Shown in pieces: positions 1 through 9,188 of a DNA stretch of 11,462 nt. Source of the stretch: Phoronis ovalis (Eukaryota; Phoronida; Phoronidae); assembly GCA_028565635.1 (NCBI GenBank), contig JAOXYB010027635.1:4012-15473 (forward strand). The letters run 5' to 3'. The translations under genes and the position numbers were made by a program. Each line of letters opens with the position of its first letter. Position 1 is the stretch's first letter. The notes below the pieces were generated by a model that searched no databases, was not told where the DNA came from, and worked only from the letters and a program-made list of their open reading frames with translations.

Positions 1-430
1 GTTTATCTGGTTATTTGAGAAATTGAATTATCTCTTTTCAAGTAACCTGTAACTGTTAAAAATGTCTAGACTTTTATTTACTTCTGAATATTTTCCCCAG
101 TCCATATCTCGGTCATAGGTTTGATTCTCTGTTTGCGTGCCTCGTCCCAATTGTTATGATTATATGTAACGAGGCATTCTTATAGATACTTACTTGTCTT
201 CGAAGATAGCTGTCTGGTATCCCACTTCAAGTGTTAGATGCTCTGTAGCTAGTTGTTCACCTTTGCTTTCAATAGAAAATTGCCTGAAACTAGCCAAGCT
301 CCCTCCTAAAAATTCTGCCAAGAACTTGACTGGTGTATTAGAAGGACAGCTGTGGACGTTATTGTGTGTTACTGTCACAAGAGGTAACATGAACTAATAT
401 GTGTTTGTTTTATTTACTGCTTTCTTTTAG
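1..430 (+). other. Presumed USF3-like intron (3' part), helix-1 exon not found
   Basis: This stretch ends in a strong acceptor: a T-rich tract followed by TTTTAG at 425-430. The next exon opens exactly on a codon boundary. I looked in all three forward frames for the expected upstream segment (bHLH basic region and helix 1, with the ER..R core) and did not find it, so it probably lies left of the window. The stretch also holds an opposite-strand candidate exon (371-194, listed separately) and an 8-bp inverted repeat with arms at 138-145 and 169-176. Confidence 0.6.
194..371 (-). other. Possible opposite-strand exon or mobile-element remnant
   Basis: On the minus strand this stretch is open throughout. 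It is preceded by an acceptor-like sequence (a CT-rich run ending in GACAG at 376-372) and followed by a perfect GTAAGT donor at 193-188. The 178 bases encode about 59 residues of mixed, protein-like composition, including VKFLAEFLGG and EVGYQTAIFED. I do not recognise the peptide. A forward-strand frame is also open over 194-397, so overlapping open frames by chance cannot be excluded. No partner exon is visible: the next sequence upstream on this strand is the antisense of USF3 exon 431-533. It could be a nested antisense exon, a decayed element or chance. Confidence 0.2.
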
Positions 431-533
431 CCAAATAGTATGAATCTAATACTTGAACAAAGTGTCGTGTATGTCAATGAACTGAAGAAGCAGAATGATG
501 ATTTAATTTCTGGAATAACTGATAAGACAATAA
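431..533 (+). CDS. USF3: USF3-like bHLH-zipper protein, exon encoding bHLH helix 2
   Basis: This internal coding exon of 103 bases reads in frame from its first base. It is flanked by a TTTTAG acceptor at 425-430 and a perfect GTAAGT donor at 534-539, and it leaves one base for the next codon (phase 1). The peptide, residues 1-34 of the visible protein, starts PNSMNLILEQSVVYVNELKK and continues QNDDLI. It aligns closely with my recollection of helix 2 of vertebrate USF3 (MILDQAFKYITELKRQNDELL). Helix 2 supplies the dimer interface of bHLH factors; the DNA-contacting basic region and helix 1 are missing from this window. USF3 is a nuclear E-box-type factor related to USF1/USF2. The methionine at 440 is internal, not a start, because the frame and homology extend upstream of it. 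Confidence 0.85.
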
Positions 534-1022
534 GTAAGTATAAAAAATTATCGTGCAATTACTGTAGATGCAATTTTTCAAAATCATTGCTTTACAAAAA
601 CAGTACACTTAAGTTACCAGGCAAGAAAAACATCAGTTCCTTGTGTTATATTGTTTTGCAAAGCTGACACCTAAAAAGATGCTTTCAAACATTTGCTTCA
701 AAAACTAATCTAAACTTGGCTCTTCGTCTGTTTCTTGATTATGTACAATTGTCAGAATATGCAATGAGGTGACCTAATTACTTTCAATCAGATTTTCAAG
801 ATAACCTTGAAATGATAATGTGTGATGAGGCGACAATCTATACTGTCACATTTTGTAAGATTATTTTGGAAAACTCGAAACACAATATCCAAGAGCACGA
901 AATAATAGTTGGTAGGTTTGTAGACAAAAATTGTTTTTAAAAAAATGTCGTTTTTTGTTCTCCCATTTTTTAAAGCCACACTTTGACCCATTGTCACATG
1001 TAGCATTTTATTTGTTCAACAG
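534..1022 (+). other. USF3-like intron (489 bp)
   Basis: GT-AG intron between the helix-2 and zipper exons, with donor GTAAGT at 534-539 and acceptor TTCAACAG ending at 1022. It is AT-rich and I see no coding segment or recognisable repeat in it. A second AG at 1027-1028 forms a tandem acceptor that would trim six bases in frame. Confidence 0.8.
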
Positions 1023-1106
1023 ATACAGAAATTCAAAGACTTAAATCTTTGGTGGAAAATTTAACAGCTGAAAGAGACAGACTAGAAGCTTCAATCAAAA
1101 ATGCAG
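1023..1106 (+). CDS. USF3: USF3-like protein, leucine-zipper exon
   Basis: This 84-base exon (28 codons) lies between acceptor CAACAG (ends 1022) and donor CAG|GTACAG (1107). It completes a codon split after base 533 and ends with one base of the next, so it is a symmetric phase 1-1 exon. It encodes visible residues about 35-62, including the stretch TEIQRLKSLVENLTAERDRL. I34, L41, L48 and L55 fall exactly seven apart, a leucine-zipper coiled coil directly after helix 2, as in bHLH-Zip proteins. Vertebrate USF3 has a corresponding EEIKKLRKQLEEIQKENGRY segment, as I recall it. The zipper should drive and restrict dimerisation. Skipping the exon would keep the frame and delete the zipper. Confidence 0.85.
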
Positions 1107-1908
1107 GTACAGTAGATATTGTTGTATTTCCCGGAGTGCGATACATGTAGAGCCAACATTGTTTTCCAGGGATATTTCGTACCTTTATTTTGGACGAAAA
1201 AAGACCACATTTCCAGAGCCAAATACCCCAGTGTTTTCCTAACTAGCAAAAATGATTTTATCCACATATTACGTTATAAGGACAATAGAATCATGCTTTA
1301 AAATTTTCACTTCTACTTTTGCCAATACCTTAATTAATAGGCCTAGTCCCATTTCAAAAAGTCTGACCAATCCCTGATAACTGTAAAAACTGTATAGTTT
1401 GTTTATGTCTGTGTAAAATGTGAACCAATAAAAACATTTTGTGGGAAACATTTTTGTCTGTAAAAACAATCACATGCTAGTGATGTCATACTTTGGGTAT
1501 CTAGTGGGTGGATAGGATACAAGTGACCGATCGTTTAAAAAAGTGTAACACCTCACCATTACCTTGGGAACATTTAGAAATTGCAGCATTGTAATGTTAG
1601 GATTTGTTTATGTTAACTTCAGCACGTCATTGATAATAATGTGTTATTGTCATCATGCTTGGCAAATCATGTTTAAATAAAATAAATATCTGCATTTAGC
1701 AACAAAAATAATATTGATATTTTATTACTAAATTAAATGTTCAGGTTAGTAGAATCATCATTATATATGAATAATAATTTGACACTGTTATGATGGTGGA
1801 TAAAGCATATTTAGTTTTGATGAATTAAAGATCCTTGTTACTCAAATATTTGTCATTCACAGTATTAATTTAGGAGTGAACTTTAAAATATCAAAATTTG
1901 TGTTTCAG
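1107..1908 (+). other. USF3-like intron (802 bp)
   Basis: GT-AG intron with donor GTACAG at 1107 and acceptor TTGTGTTTCAG ending at 1908. It is strongly AT-rich, especially 1600-1900. A 60-codon open frame at 1119-1301 has no protein-like features and I treat it as chance. I see no exon, tRNA or intact repeat. Confidence 0.8.
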
Positions 1909-4900
1909 GTATTGCCGTTGGTTCTGATTTACCAACTGTTCACTGGAAACCTAAAGGGTCTGCCCAAAACCAGTACAATTATGCAAAGGCTGCTCAATTG
2001 TTAAGCGAGGGCAAACTACTTGGTGAAAGCACAGAGGACACCAGCAAAAAGCGGGACAGGAAAAAGAACAATATAAGTACACATATTAACAAGAAATCTC
2101 AGCTGAATGATTTGGCTCCAGGGATTACTGCACCACCTAATGCCACTATTTTGGATACTGCTGCTCCTCCAGTTTTAATGGCAGGGAACTTTTTACTTCC
2201 TGGAAGTAATCCTGTACCACCTGGCACTCCTTTTATATCTCCTAGTGGGACACTACGCATTGCTGATGGGGAAAATGTAGCTCAGATGTCCATGGGATTT
2301 CCTGGCATGGCTCCTTCTTCTAGTTCAACAGCTATTACTACGTCAGTGGATATAGGTCAGCCACGTATGGCTGTTGGTGTAGGGCCTATGTCTACATCAA
2401 GCTCCTTGAAATTGACCAATAAAACAGTGCAAAGTACTTCACTTCTGAATCCTAATCCAGCAGAAACTAATCAGCTGACAACTTCACAGACTAATAAAAG
2501 TACAACAGGTGGTCAAATACCTGTTTCAGCTGCCAATCAAAATCCGCATGGAGGCCAGGTGACAGCCAATCCAAACATGCCGGTTAGTTTAAATGTGAGT
2601 TCAAGTCAGCCTTTAGGCCAAGGCATCATTATAACTCAGACTGGTCAAGTTATTTATTTAAATGAACAAGGTGTGCCAGTTGCACAAGGAACTGCTGGTC
2701 CTAATTTTGAATTTCCCATGCTTAAAGCTGGAAGAACTGGAACAACGACATCAGGCAACCAACCAAAGCCAGGACTGAATTATTCTACTGCTTCAATGCC
2801 TGAGGCAACCATGTCAACTATGACAAGTACTGCTACACTAACAAATAAAGAAGGACAAGCAAACAAGCAATCTCAAGATTTAATGCGAAACATGACTTCT
2901 AATGTCCAAACGTCTCCACATTCTTTGCTTAGTGGTGCCCCATTGTCCTTACCTCAGCCTGCTGTCACCAGTCAATCACAGCCCTTAATTGGCACTCCTC
3001 AGATAGCGTTACCAGGCATGCTTCAAGTCAATACAAGACCTAGTCATCCGAATCAGCTTCCGTCAGCATTAATTCTACCAGGTGGGCAAGTTATACCAGT
3101 TGTAACCCAGCCGCAGTTGTATGTGCAGCCTCAGAATGGTGGATTAATTTTACCAGGTGGCTCTCAGCAAGCACCTTTGTTGAATTTACCGCAGCCTCAG
3201 AGCTCTGGATTACCTTTATCTGTAGCATCAAAGTCCAAAGCACCTGTGATGAGCACAGGTGGTTTACTGATGACAACTGCTGCTGCCATGACAACTGCAA
3301 CAACATTGTCTACATCAAAAAATTTGAGTACAACATCCACAGTGCAAGGTACCTTAGGACAGACTTTACCTGCTGTTAACTCAATTAGTGGGATAAATTC
3401 GAGTGCTTCAAAATCAGTAAATTCTACAACTGGAACAACCTCATCTTCATCGAATACGACATCATCAGTGTCGACTTCAAGTAATGTTATCGCTGGAATG
3501 AATCCTCAAGGTATGATCTTTTTAACCCTGCCCCATGGTGGTTTACAGCAACAGGGTATTGTTTTGGATGGTAATTCCCTTAAAGGAAAATCTGCTCCTC
3601 GAACAATAATGCCTAAGCCAGTCAATTTTGACAAGACTGCAACAAAACAAGTGACTCAAAAGAAGAAATCACTTAAAGAAAAAGATCAGCCCGATAATGA
3701 AAATGCTCCTTCAAGTTTATGGAACACTCCATTATTTGGAAGTGAAGATTCACCCACTACACCATCTAATTCTAACACCCTAGGATTACCATCTACAGCT
3801 AAAACAGGGAAGAAAAAATCTAAAAAGGGTGCAAAATCAAATGATAATAAAAATGATTCGTCAACTGACATTCTTGCCCAAGCGGCAGAATCTATATTCT
3901 CTGATCTTTCGCCAAATATGACCACCTTCTGTAGCAGTTTAGATGAAGAAAATCCGTTACATATTGATACAAGTGCAACAGAAAATGAAACGGAAGCAGA
4001 AGCAAAAAATCAGACGTTAAAAGAAAGTAATAAGAAATCATCTACTAGGAAACATGGAAATTCAGAGATACAGACTGAAAGCAAAGCTCCTGTGTCCTCA
4101 CAGAGTATAAACTCTCGAAACCAGGTCGTTGAAAATTTAATGCTTAACAATGTTGTAAATAATGGGAGTGTGTCAAAACCTAGTGGGCATATTAAAGTTA
4201 CACCTCTTCCAGGGAATTTAACCCCATATAAACAAAAGGATAGTAGTGTTAGTTCCATCAAAAAACCCAGTTTAGTGCCTGCGCAGCTTACTAGCACCTT
4301 AGAAAGTGATTCTAAGCTAGAAAAAGAATCTATGATTTCTAATACAAAGAAGAAAAGGGGTGGCAGAAAATCGAGAAAAGATGTGCAAAGTACTCTTGAA
4401 CCAGAAGGATCTAGTCTTAAAGAGCCTACTGAAAAAGTACCAAAGAAAAGGTCGCGCACTAATAGTGGAAAGAAAGCTTCACCTCAGAAATCAATTGAAG
4501 ATTTGCCTGAAACTATTACATTCTCAGAAACGGATTTATCTGATGTTCTAGATCAGGTAGAAAATTTAGGGAATTCATCGCCAACAAAAAAATCACCTGC
4601 ACGTAAAAGTAAATCTGAGAGAAAACGAAAAAGAAATTCCTCTGCTAAAGAAGGTGAACATAACAAAAGTGATGAAATTGGGAAAGAACGAGATCTCCTG
4701 GATGTTTTTGCATTTGTGTCTTCACCAGAAGATAATGAAACAGATTCTAGTCCATCAAAATCCAAGAAATCAAAATATCCACAGCTACCTGATAAATCGT
4801 CTGAAGAGCTGTTTGATGAAGTGTTTCGCAATTCTCCAAAGAGTAGGCAGCCGCAGCAAAACGAGAATTCTAATATGAATAATAATATTGATAAAGCAAT

Positions 4901-7418
4901 GAAATCACATGTTCAAACTTCGAAACCTGAATCTGTTTCTTCTAATACTTCAGACAATTCTGCTAAATTTGTAGCTAAACAGTCTGTAGATTCTATCATG
5001 TCTAGTGCCAGTGTGCATGAACCATCGTTAGCAAGTCCATCCAGCAAAAATTCCAAATCGGAGTCTAGTGTGAATACAAACATCTTACCAAGAAGGCAAC
5101 CATTATATGAGAAAGTTGAAACAACTGATACAACTAACAGGAGTAAAAGAAATTTTAACCAACCTGTTCAGGTTACTGCAAGTTCAGATTTTAATCTATA
5201 TTCAAGTGCAAAAAATTCAAAAGCTGGTAATACTGCTCTTGTGCAAGAAGGTTTGTATTCTAGAAATCAATTCCCAAATGTGCCCACAGGAGCATCTCTG
5301 AATTTTGAACATTGTAGTAAAGAAAAATCACCACCTCAGCAGCCGCAGAAAGCAAGTAATCATGGATTAAACTACTCTGCAGAATCTCTCTTTAGTCCTG
5401 CTAATGCTGCTAGACAAACTACGGATATTGTTAATACTAGTCAAAGAGATTTTAGTTCACCTGATTATCATAGGCAAAATGATATGTACACAAGAAATAC
5501 AAATCCTGCAGAACTTTCTCGTAGGACACCAGTTTCATCTGCAGAACGAAGTCTGGCACAAACACCCGTTAGTCGGAGGAAGGACAGTTCCAGTCGAATG
5601 AACCGTGCGGGTTTCTATTCTGCAGAAAACTTTGTACAGTCCAGCTCAAATTCGGACATAAACCAAGCTAGCTTTGAGGTTCAGAGTTCTGGTATTGTTC
5701 CACCTTATTCATCGGCTAGTAGGAGCGAAAAAAGCCGCTCATTACCAAAAGATCCATTTAGTTTTGGTCCTCCTTTGACCAGTGTTAGTGCAACGCTACA
5801 TGCCGATTCATTCTTGCCTTCTTTTGGTCAAAAATCTCTTCACCCCATTACTCCATCTGGTGGAGGCAGTAATAATTACTTGAGTTCTACAAATGCAGAT
5901 GTGTCCACGACTAGCACATTCACATTTAGTCTAACAGGAACAACAAATGCAGGGAGTACTGCAAGTTACGGAAGGTCGTCATCACATCATCAGTTTCCAT
6001 TCTATCCTATTCATCCATCGGTGCCGTCCATTTCAACAAGTTCTCATACTTATCCAGTGACAACAACAACACAGTCTACTGGAACTACACCGTCCTTAAA
6101 TTTCCCATCATTCAGTTTATCCGAAAGAGCAGAAATTAACCCACACTTGGATTTGATGTCATCTAGCCAAAATAGATTTAGTACATTGGATTTAAGTAAT
6201 GCAGAAATGAGACCACCACTACTGGAAACTGTTAGTCGGGCTGGTAAAGAAAGACTGGAGAATGCATCGCAAAATCAACGTCCACAATCTCGACAGAGTA
6301 GGGGATCAGTTAGCCGTTCACCCCACGTTTCACATGGTGTCGATTCATTTTTGAGCCCTTCAAGTTTTGCTGTTGGCAATAGTTCTCAGGTGACAAGCCC
6401 ACCTCTGCATCATCCCCCACCTCATAACGAATCTGCAGGTAGACATCTCGGGAGTATGAATAATTCAAATTATAGTACGTCATCTCAAGATTTCAATCCT
6501 GTGCAAAACTTTAGTATTCCAACATATGATCCTCCACCTTTACAGATTGCTCAAGCAAAGAGTTCTTCAAATAACAGGCCTAGTGTCCAAACATCATACT
6601 TAACCACACCAAGAGAGAAAGTGAGCAGTGTCGAAAGTGTTCCTCATAAGAAACCTAAATCCTCCAGCTCATCAAATTCCAGTCGCTCTGTGTCAAAACA
6701 AACTCACGGCTCCTCTGCCAAGAGACACAGTGCGAGTAAACCTTATGAACTGGATACAAATTTGTCGCACTCTATATTTGATCAAGGAAATAGTTATTTT
6801 CCATTACAAAGTCATTCCCCTCAACCTCCTAGTAGAAATGATGCACCTACTTATTTTCCAAGTAATCTGTTTGTAGGACCTCCAAGACCTTTATCTAGTT
6901 CAAGCCCACACGTACAGCATAAAAGTTCTGATCCATTTAATAATCCATTATTCAATCCAGGTCGACCACAAAATGGACTAGGACTTAATTTCCAACCTTC
7001 TGGATTTGGAATGACTCATCCTATGTCTAATGCCCCAATACCACCTCCGCATACTTCGGCCATATCTGTAGCACCTCATATTCCAAATTATTTAGGAAAT
7101 ATTTTCGGTGAACCTCAGTCGGATGGAATGAATATGTCTCCAATTAAATTTCCACATGGCAATCCAATGTTACCACCTCAACCAGGAATGGACCATAATG
7201 CACTTCAGCATCAGCCTGGCGCAATTTATCATAATCGCACCCACCCGGGACCACCTCTGCATAGTGCAATGAGTTTGTTGGGACATGGACATCATGGTTT
7301 TGATGGGAGACCTATGAACACAGTGACTATGAACAGTGCAATGGCTCCACCGTTTCATGGACATGGACATCCAGCTTCATTTGGTATACCTCCACCTTTG
7401 AATTTTCACAATGCTTAA
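1909..7418 (+). CDS. USF3: USF3-like transcription factor, giant terminal coding exon
   Basis: One uninterrupted 5510-base exon ending at TAA 7416-7418. It supplies residues 63-1898 of the visible protein; human USF3 is about 2245 residues, so the size fits. It opens with LPTVHWKPKG (residues 70-79), matching the DPTIHWKG that follows the zipper in vertebrate USF3. The TTG at 1998 is not a start. The rest looks disordered: Ser/Thr/Asn/Pro/Gln-rich to about residue 650, with glycine/hydrophobic modules such as ALILPGGQVIPVV (about 449) and GIVLDGN (about 615). Basic nuclear-localisation-like clusters follow at about 109-115, 696-706, 875-887, 907-918 and 956-972. Between and after them lie acidic amphipathic motifs: AESIFSDL (about 723), LSDVLDQVENL (about 940), DLLDVFAF (about 990) and ELFDEVF (about 1029). 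YSAE-type motifs occur at 1218 and 1299, and the tail is His/Pro-rich (HGHGHH, PPPLNFHNA). It probably acts in the nucleus as a transcriptional regulator. The family call rests on the short N-terminal alignment and the architecture. Confidence 0.85.
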
Positions 7419-8410
7419 AAAGATTCTGTGTATCCTTTAAGAACATTGAAATAATACTTGCCGATTGTGTATCCAGTGTTTCAAGTTCAAACGCATTTCG
7501 TGTTCAAGCGACTAAAGCAACTGGTTGTTAGCTATGGCCACTGAGATATATTATTTAATGGTATAATGAAGCGCAGGTCATGTTAAATTAATGTCATTTT
7601 CATATACCAATCACCATCTCAGATAACCATACAACCTTTCCACTTGGGGGACGGTACTTATTATAATAATAATTAAAATATATATGACTAGTGCAAATAT
7701 TATAATATCAACTGAGTGTGTATGTCATCAGGATTTAAAAACCCGGCACTGAATTATTCCTATCCTTGTAATATAATCATTTGTTTAGGTTTCTTTGCTG
7801 AACATTTTTATATGCAAATGTTAGATAAATTGTACTTTGCCATTTCATCCTTGGGCTTTGCCTTAAATGATCAGAGGCCCTGGGCCATGGATTGTTAAAG
7901 TATATGTAGAAACATTGATGTGTTCCTGTTACTGGCAAGTATTAGGAGTACACACACGAATCAATGAAGGTTATGGAATCTCGTCAAACTATTATTTATA
8001 GTGTCTTGCCAGTCAAGATTTTCAGGGCTATACTGTGGCATGATTCTTGTACCCAATGTAGTTCGAGTTTCTTTTCAAATTGCTGTTCTAAATGCATGCA
8101 CTTTGTTTTTCTGGATCATCATAATATTGAGTCAATTTCGTCAACATCTTGAATTCTGGTGGCGTAAACCATTTGGTGTGTTATGAACAGTAAGGAAACA
8201 TTGTTTACATTGATAGTAGTATTAATGTTCCAAAAGATTATACTCTCTTATAAATATAGGTATATTTGTTATGAAATTGTAATTAATTTTGCCAAATATT
8301 TTAAGTTAAAACTTTATAGTATACTTACAAAATACATGCTATTGTAAAGAACCTGGCAAAATTGTAAAAAGCAGCTTTTTATACATAATAAATTACTAAT
8401 ATATTTTTAT
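7419..8410 (+). other. USF3-like 3' untranslated region
   Basis: AT-rich non-coding sequence after the TAA stop. Short open frames at 7716-7898 and 7964-8186 show no protein-like features. Possible poly(A) signals are an ATTAAA at 7672-7677 and the better-placed AATAAA at 8387-8392. The end is approximate; a longer transcript is possible. Confidence 0.5.
8387..8392 (+). terminator. Candidate poly(A) signal AATAAA of the USF3-like gene
   Basis: The canonical hexamer is followed by T-rich and TTGTG-containing sequence (8403-8425), a reasonable cleavage and downstream element layout. It is the first AATAAA after the stop that I found. Transcript data are needed to prove its use. Confidence 0.45.
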
Positions 8411-9090
8411 TGTAACAACTTGTGCTACAGTTATGTTATTATATCAGATTTGATGCAAACATGATCATGTATATTTTAAAAGTAACAGCAGAACTAAAAG
8501 TGCCGAGGAATATATTCCACATGACTTTGGGCAACCTGTGCTGGTGTGTGTATATATAATTTATACCCATCTTTTTATTTAATTCACACTTGGAAGGGAA
8601 GGTCTGTGGTGGCTACTACTAGGGCACCACCATGTGAAATAATGTGAACAGGCAAAATTCTGTTATTTAAAATGGATTATCATAATATAATGCAAATTCT
8701 AGTTTTACAAAGTTTCAAGACATGCCAAGATATAAGGTATGATAGAGTGTTATTCTAAATTTCAAATCTGTGTTACTAGAACTTACATTAGAATGAGTGC
8801 TATACGGTTAGCATGCACATTCCAATACTAAGAACCCCTCAACTTTGTCTGTTTAAATTTTAGCAAAGCTTGGGAAATAGCGCAAAAGCAGAGTGACTAA
8901 TGTGAATTTAAAAATTTTGTGGTAGCAGAAATATTGCTTTGTTCAAAAAAGTTGGCACTTTCAGCGTTTTGTTTTTGTGCGTTGTAAAAGCTTATGGGCA
9001 CTTGTGCAGCGTTTTGTTTTTGTGCGTTGTAAAAGCTTATGGGCACTTGTGCACTTAACGAAACTTCACACGTTAATCTTCCCAATGCAA
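8411..9090. other. Intergenic region between convergent genes
   Basis: AT-rich sequence between the likely 3' ends of the plus-strand USF3-like gene and the minus-strand zinc-motif gene. Apart from the 45-bp tandem duplication at 8963-9052 I see no gene, RNA or mobile element here. The boundaries depend on which poly(A) sites are used. Confidence 0.4.
8963..9052. repeat. Perfect 45-bp tandem duplication
   Basis: Two identical adjacent 45-base units, 8963-9007 and 9008-9052, each starting AGCGTTTTGT and ending GGGCACTTGTGC. Identity extends one base beyond on each side (8962 and 9053). Just upstream, GGCACTTTCAGCG (8955-8967) resembles the unit-to-unit junction GGCACTTGTGCAGCG with a two-base gap, as if an older, decayed copy once lay to the left. 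The minus-strand translation repeats a 15-residue peptide because 45 is a multiple of three, but nothing else suggests coding. Confidence 0.97.
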
Positions 9091-9188
9091 TTTATTTATA
9101 ATAACACTAGCATTAAATACTGTTTAAAACTTCAGATGTGAATCATGAAATACCAACTTTTTCAATACCTTACTGTATGATCTTTATT
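9091..9188 (-). terminator. Candidate poly(A) signals for the minus-strand gene
   Basis: Two AATAAA hexamers on the minus strand, at 9188-9183 and 9096-9091. The distal one is followed on that strand by a GTGTGAAGTTTCGTT stretch that could act as a downstream element. They lie about 1.4 kb beyond the stop at 10576. Several ATTAAA hexamers closer to the stop (for example 10290-10285) are alternatives. Confidence 0.3.

Noticed and set aside
121-133. GGTTTGATTCT-like sequence (119-129) as the B box of a tRNA-derived SINE
   Set aside because: It has one mismatch at a key position, and no A box or cloverleaf was found at the right distance upstream.
138-176. 8-bp inverted repeat (TGCCTCGT / ACGAGGCA) as a hairpin RNA or transposon end
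   Set aside because: The arms are short with a 23-base loop, there is no flanking duplication, and no pairing extends beyond the arms.
440-667. 75-codon open frame starting at ATG 440 as a separate small gene
   Set aside because: Its first part is the helix-2 exon. The frame is open upstream of the ATG, homology extends through 431, and the strong donor at 534 shows the remainder is intron read-through.
1998-2000. TTG at 1998 as the start of the large protein
   Set aside because: The frame is open back to the acceptor at 1908, and the VHWKPKG segment upstream matches the USF3 family, so translation clearly comes from upstream exons.
4010-4459. 149-codon minus-strand open frame inside the large exon
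   Set aside because: It is antisense to Lys/Ser-rich coding sequence, which gives long Leu/Phe/Ser-rich shadow frames. No splice or homology support.
8459-8470. 12-bp palindrome ACATGATCATGT
   Set aside because: An isolated perfect palindrome of this length in AT-rich non-coding DNA is not strong evidence for a binding site.
8897-9085. Minus-strand 62-codon frame with a 15-residue peptide repeat
   Set aside because: The peptide repeat follows from the 45-bp DNA duplication being a multiple of three. No other sign of coding.
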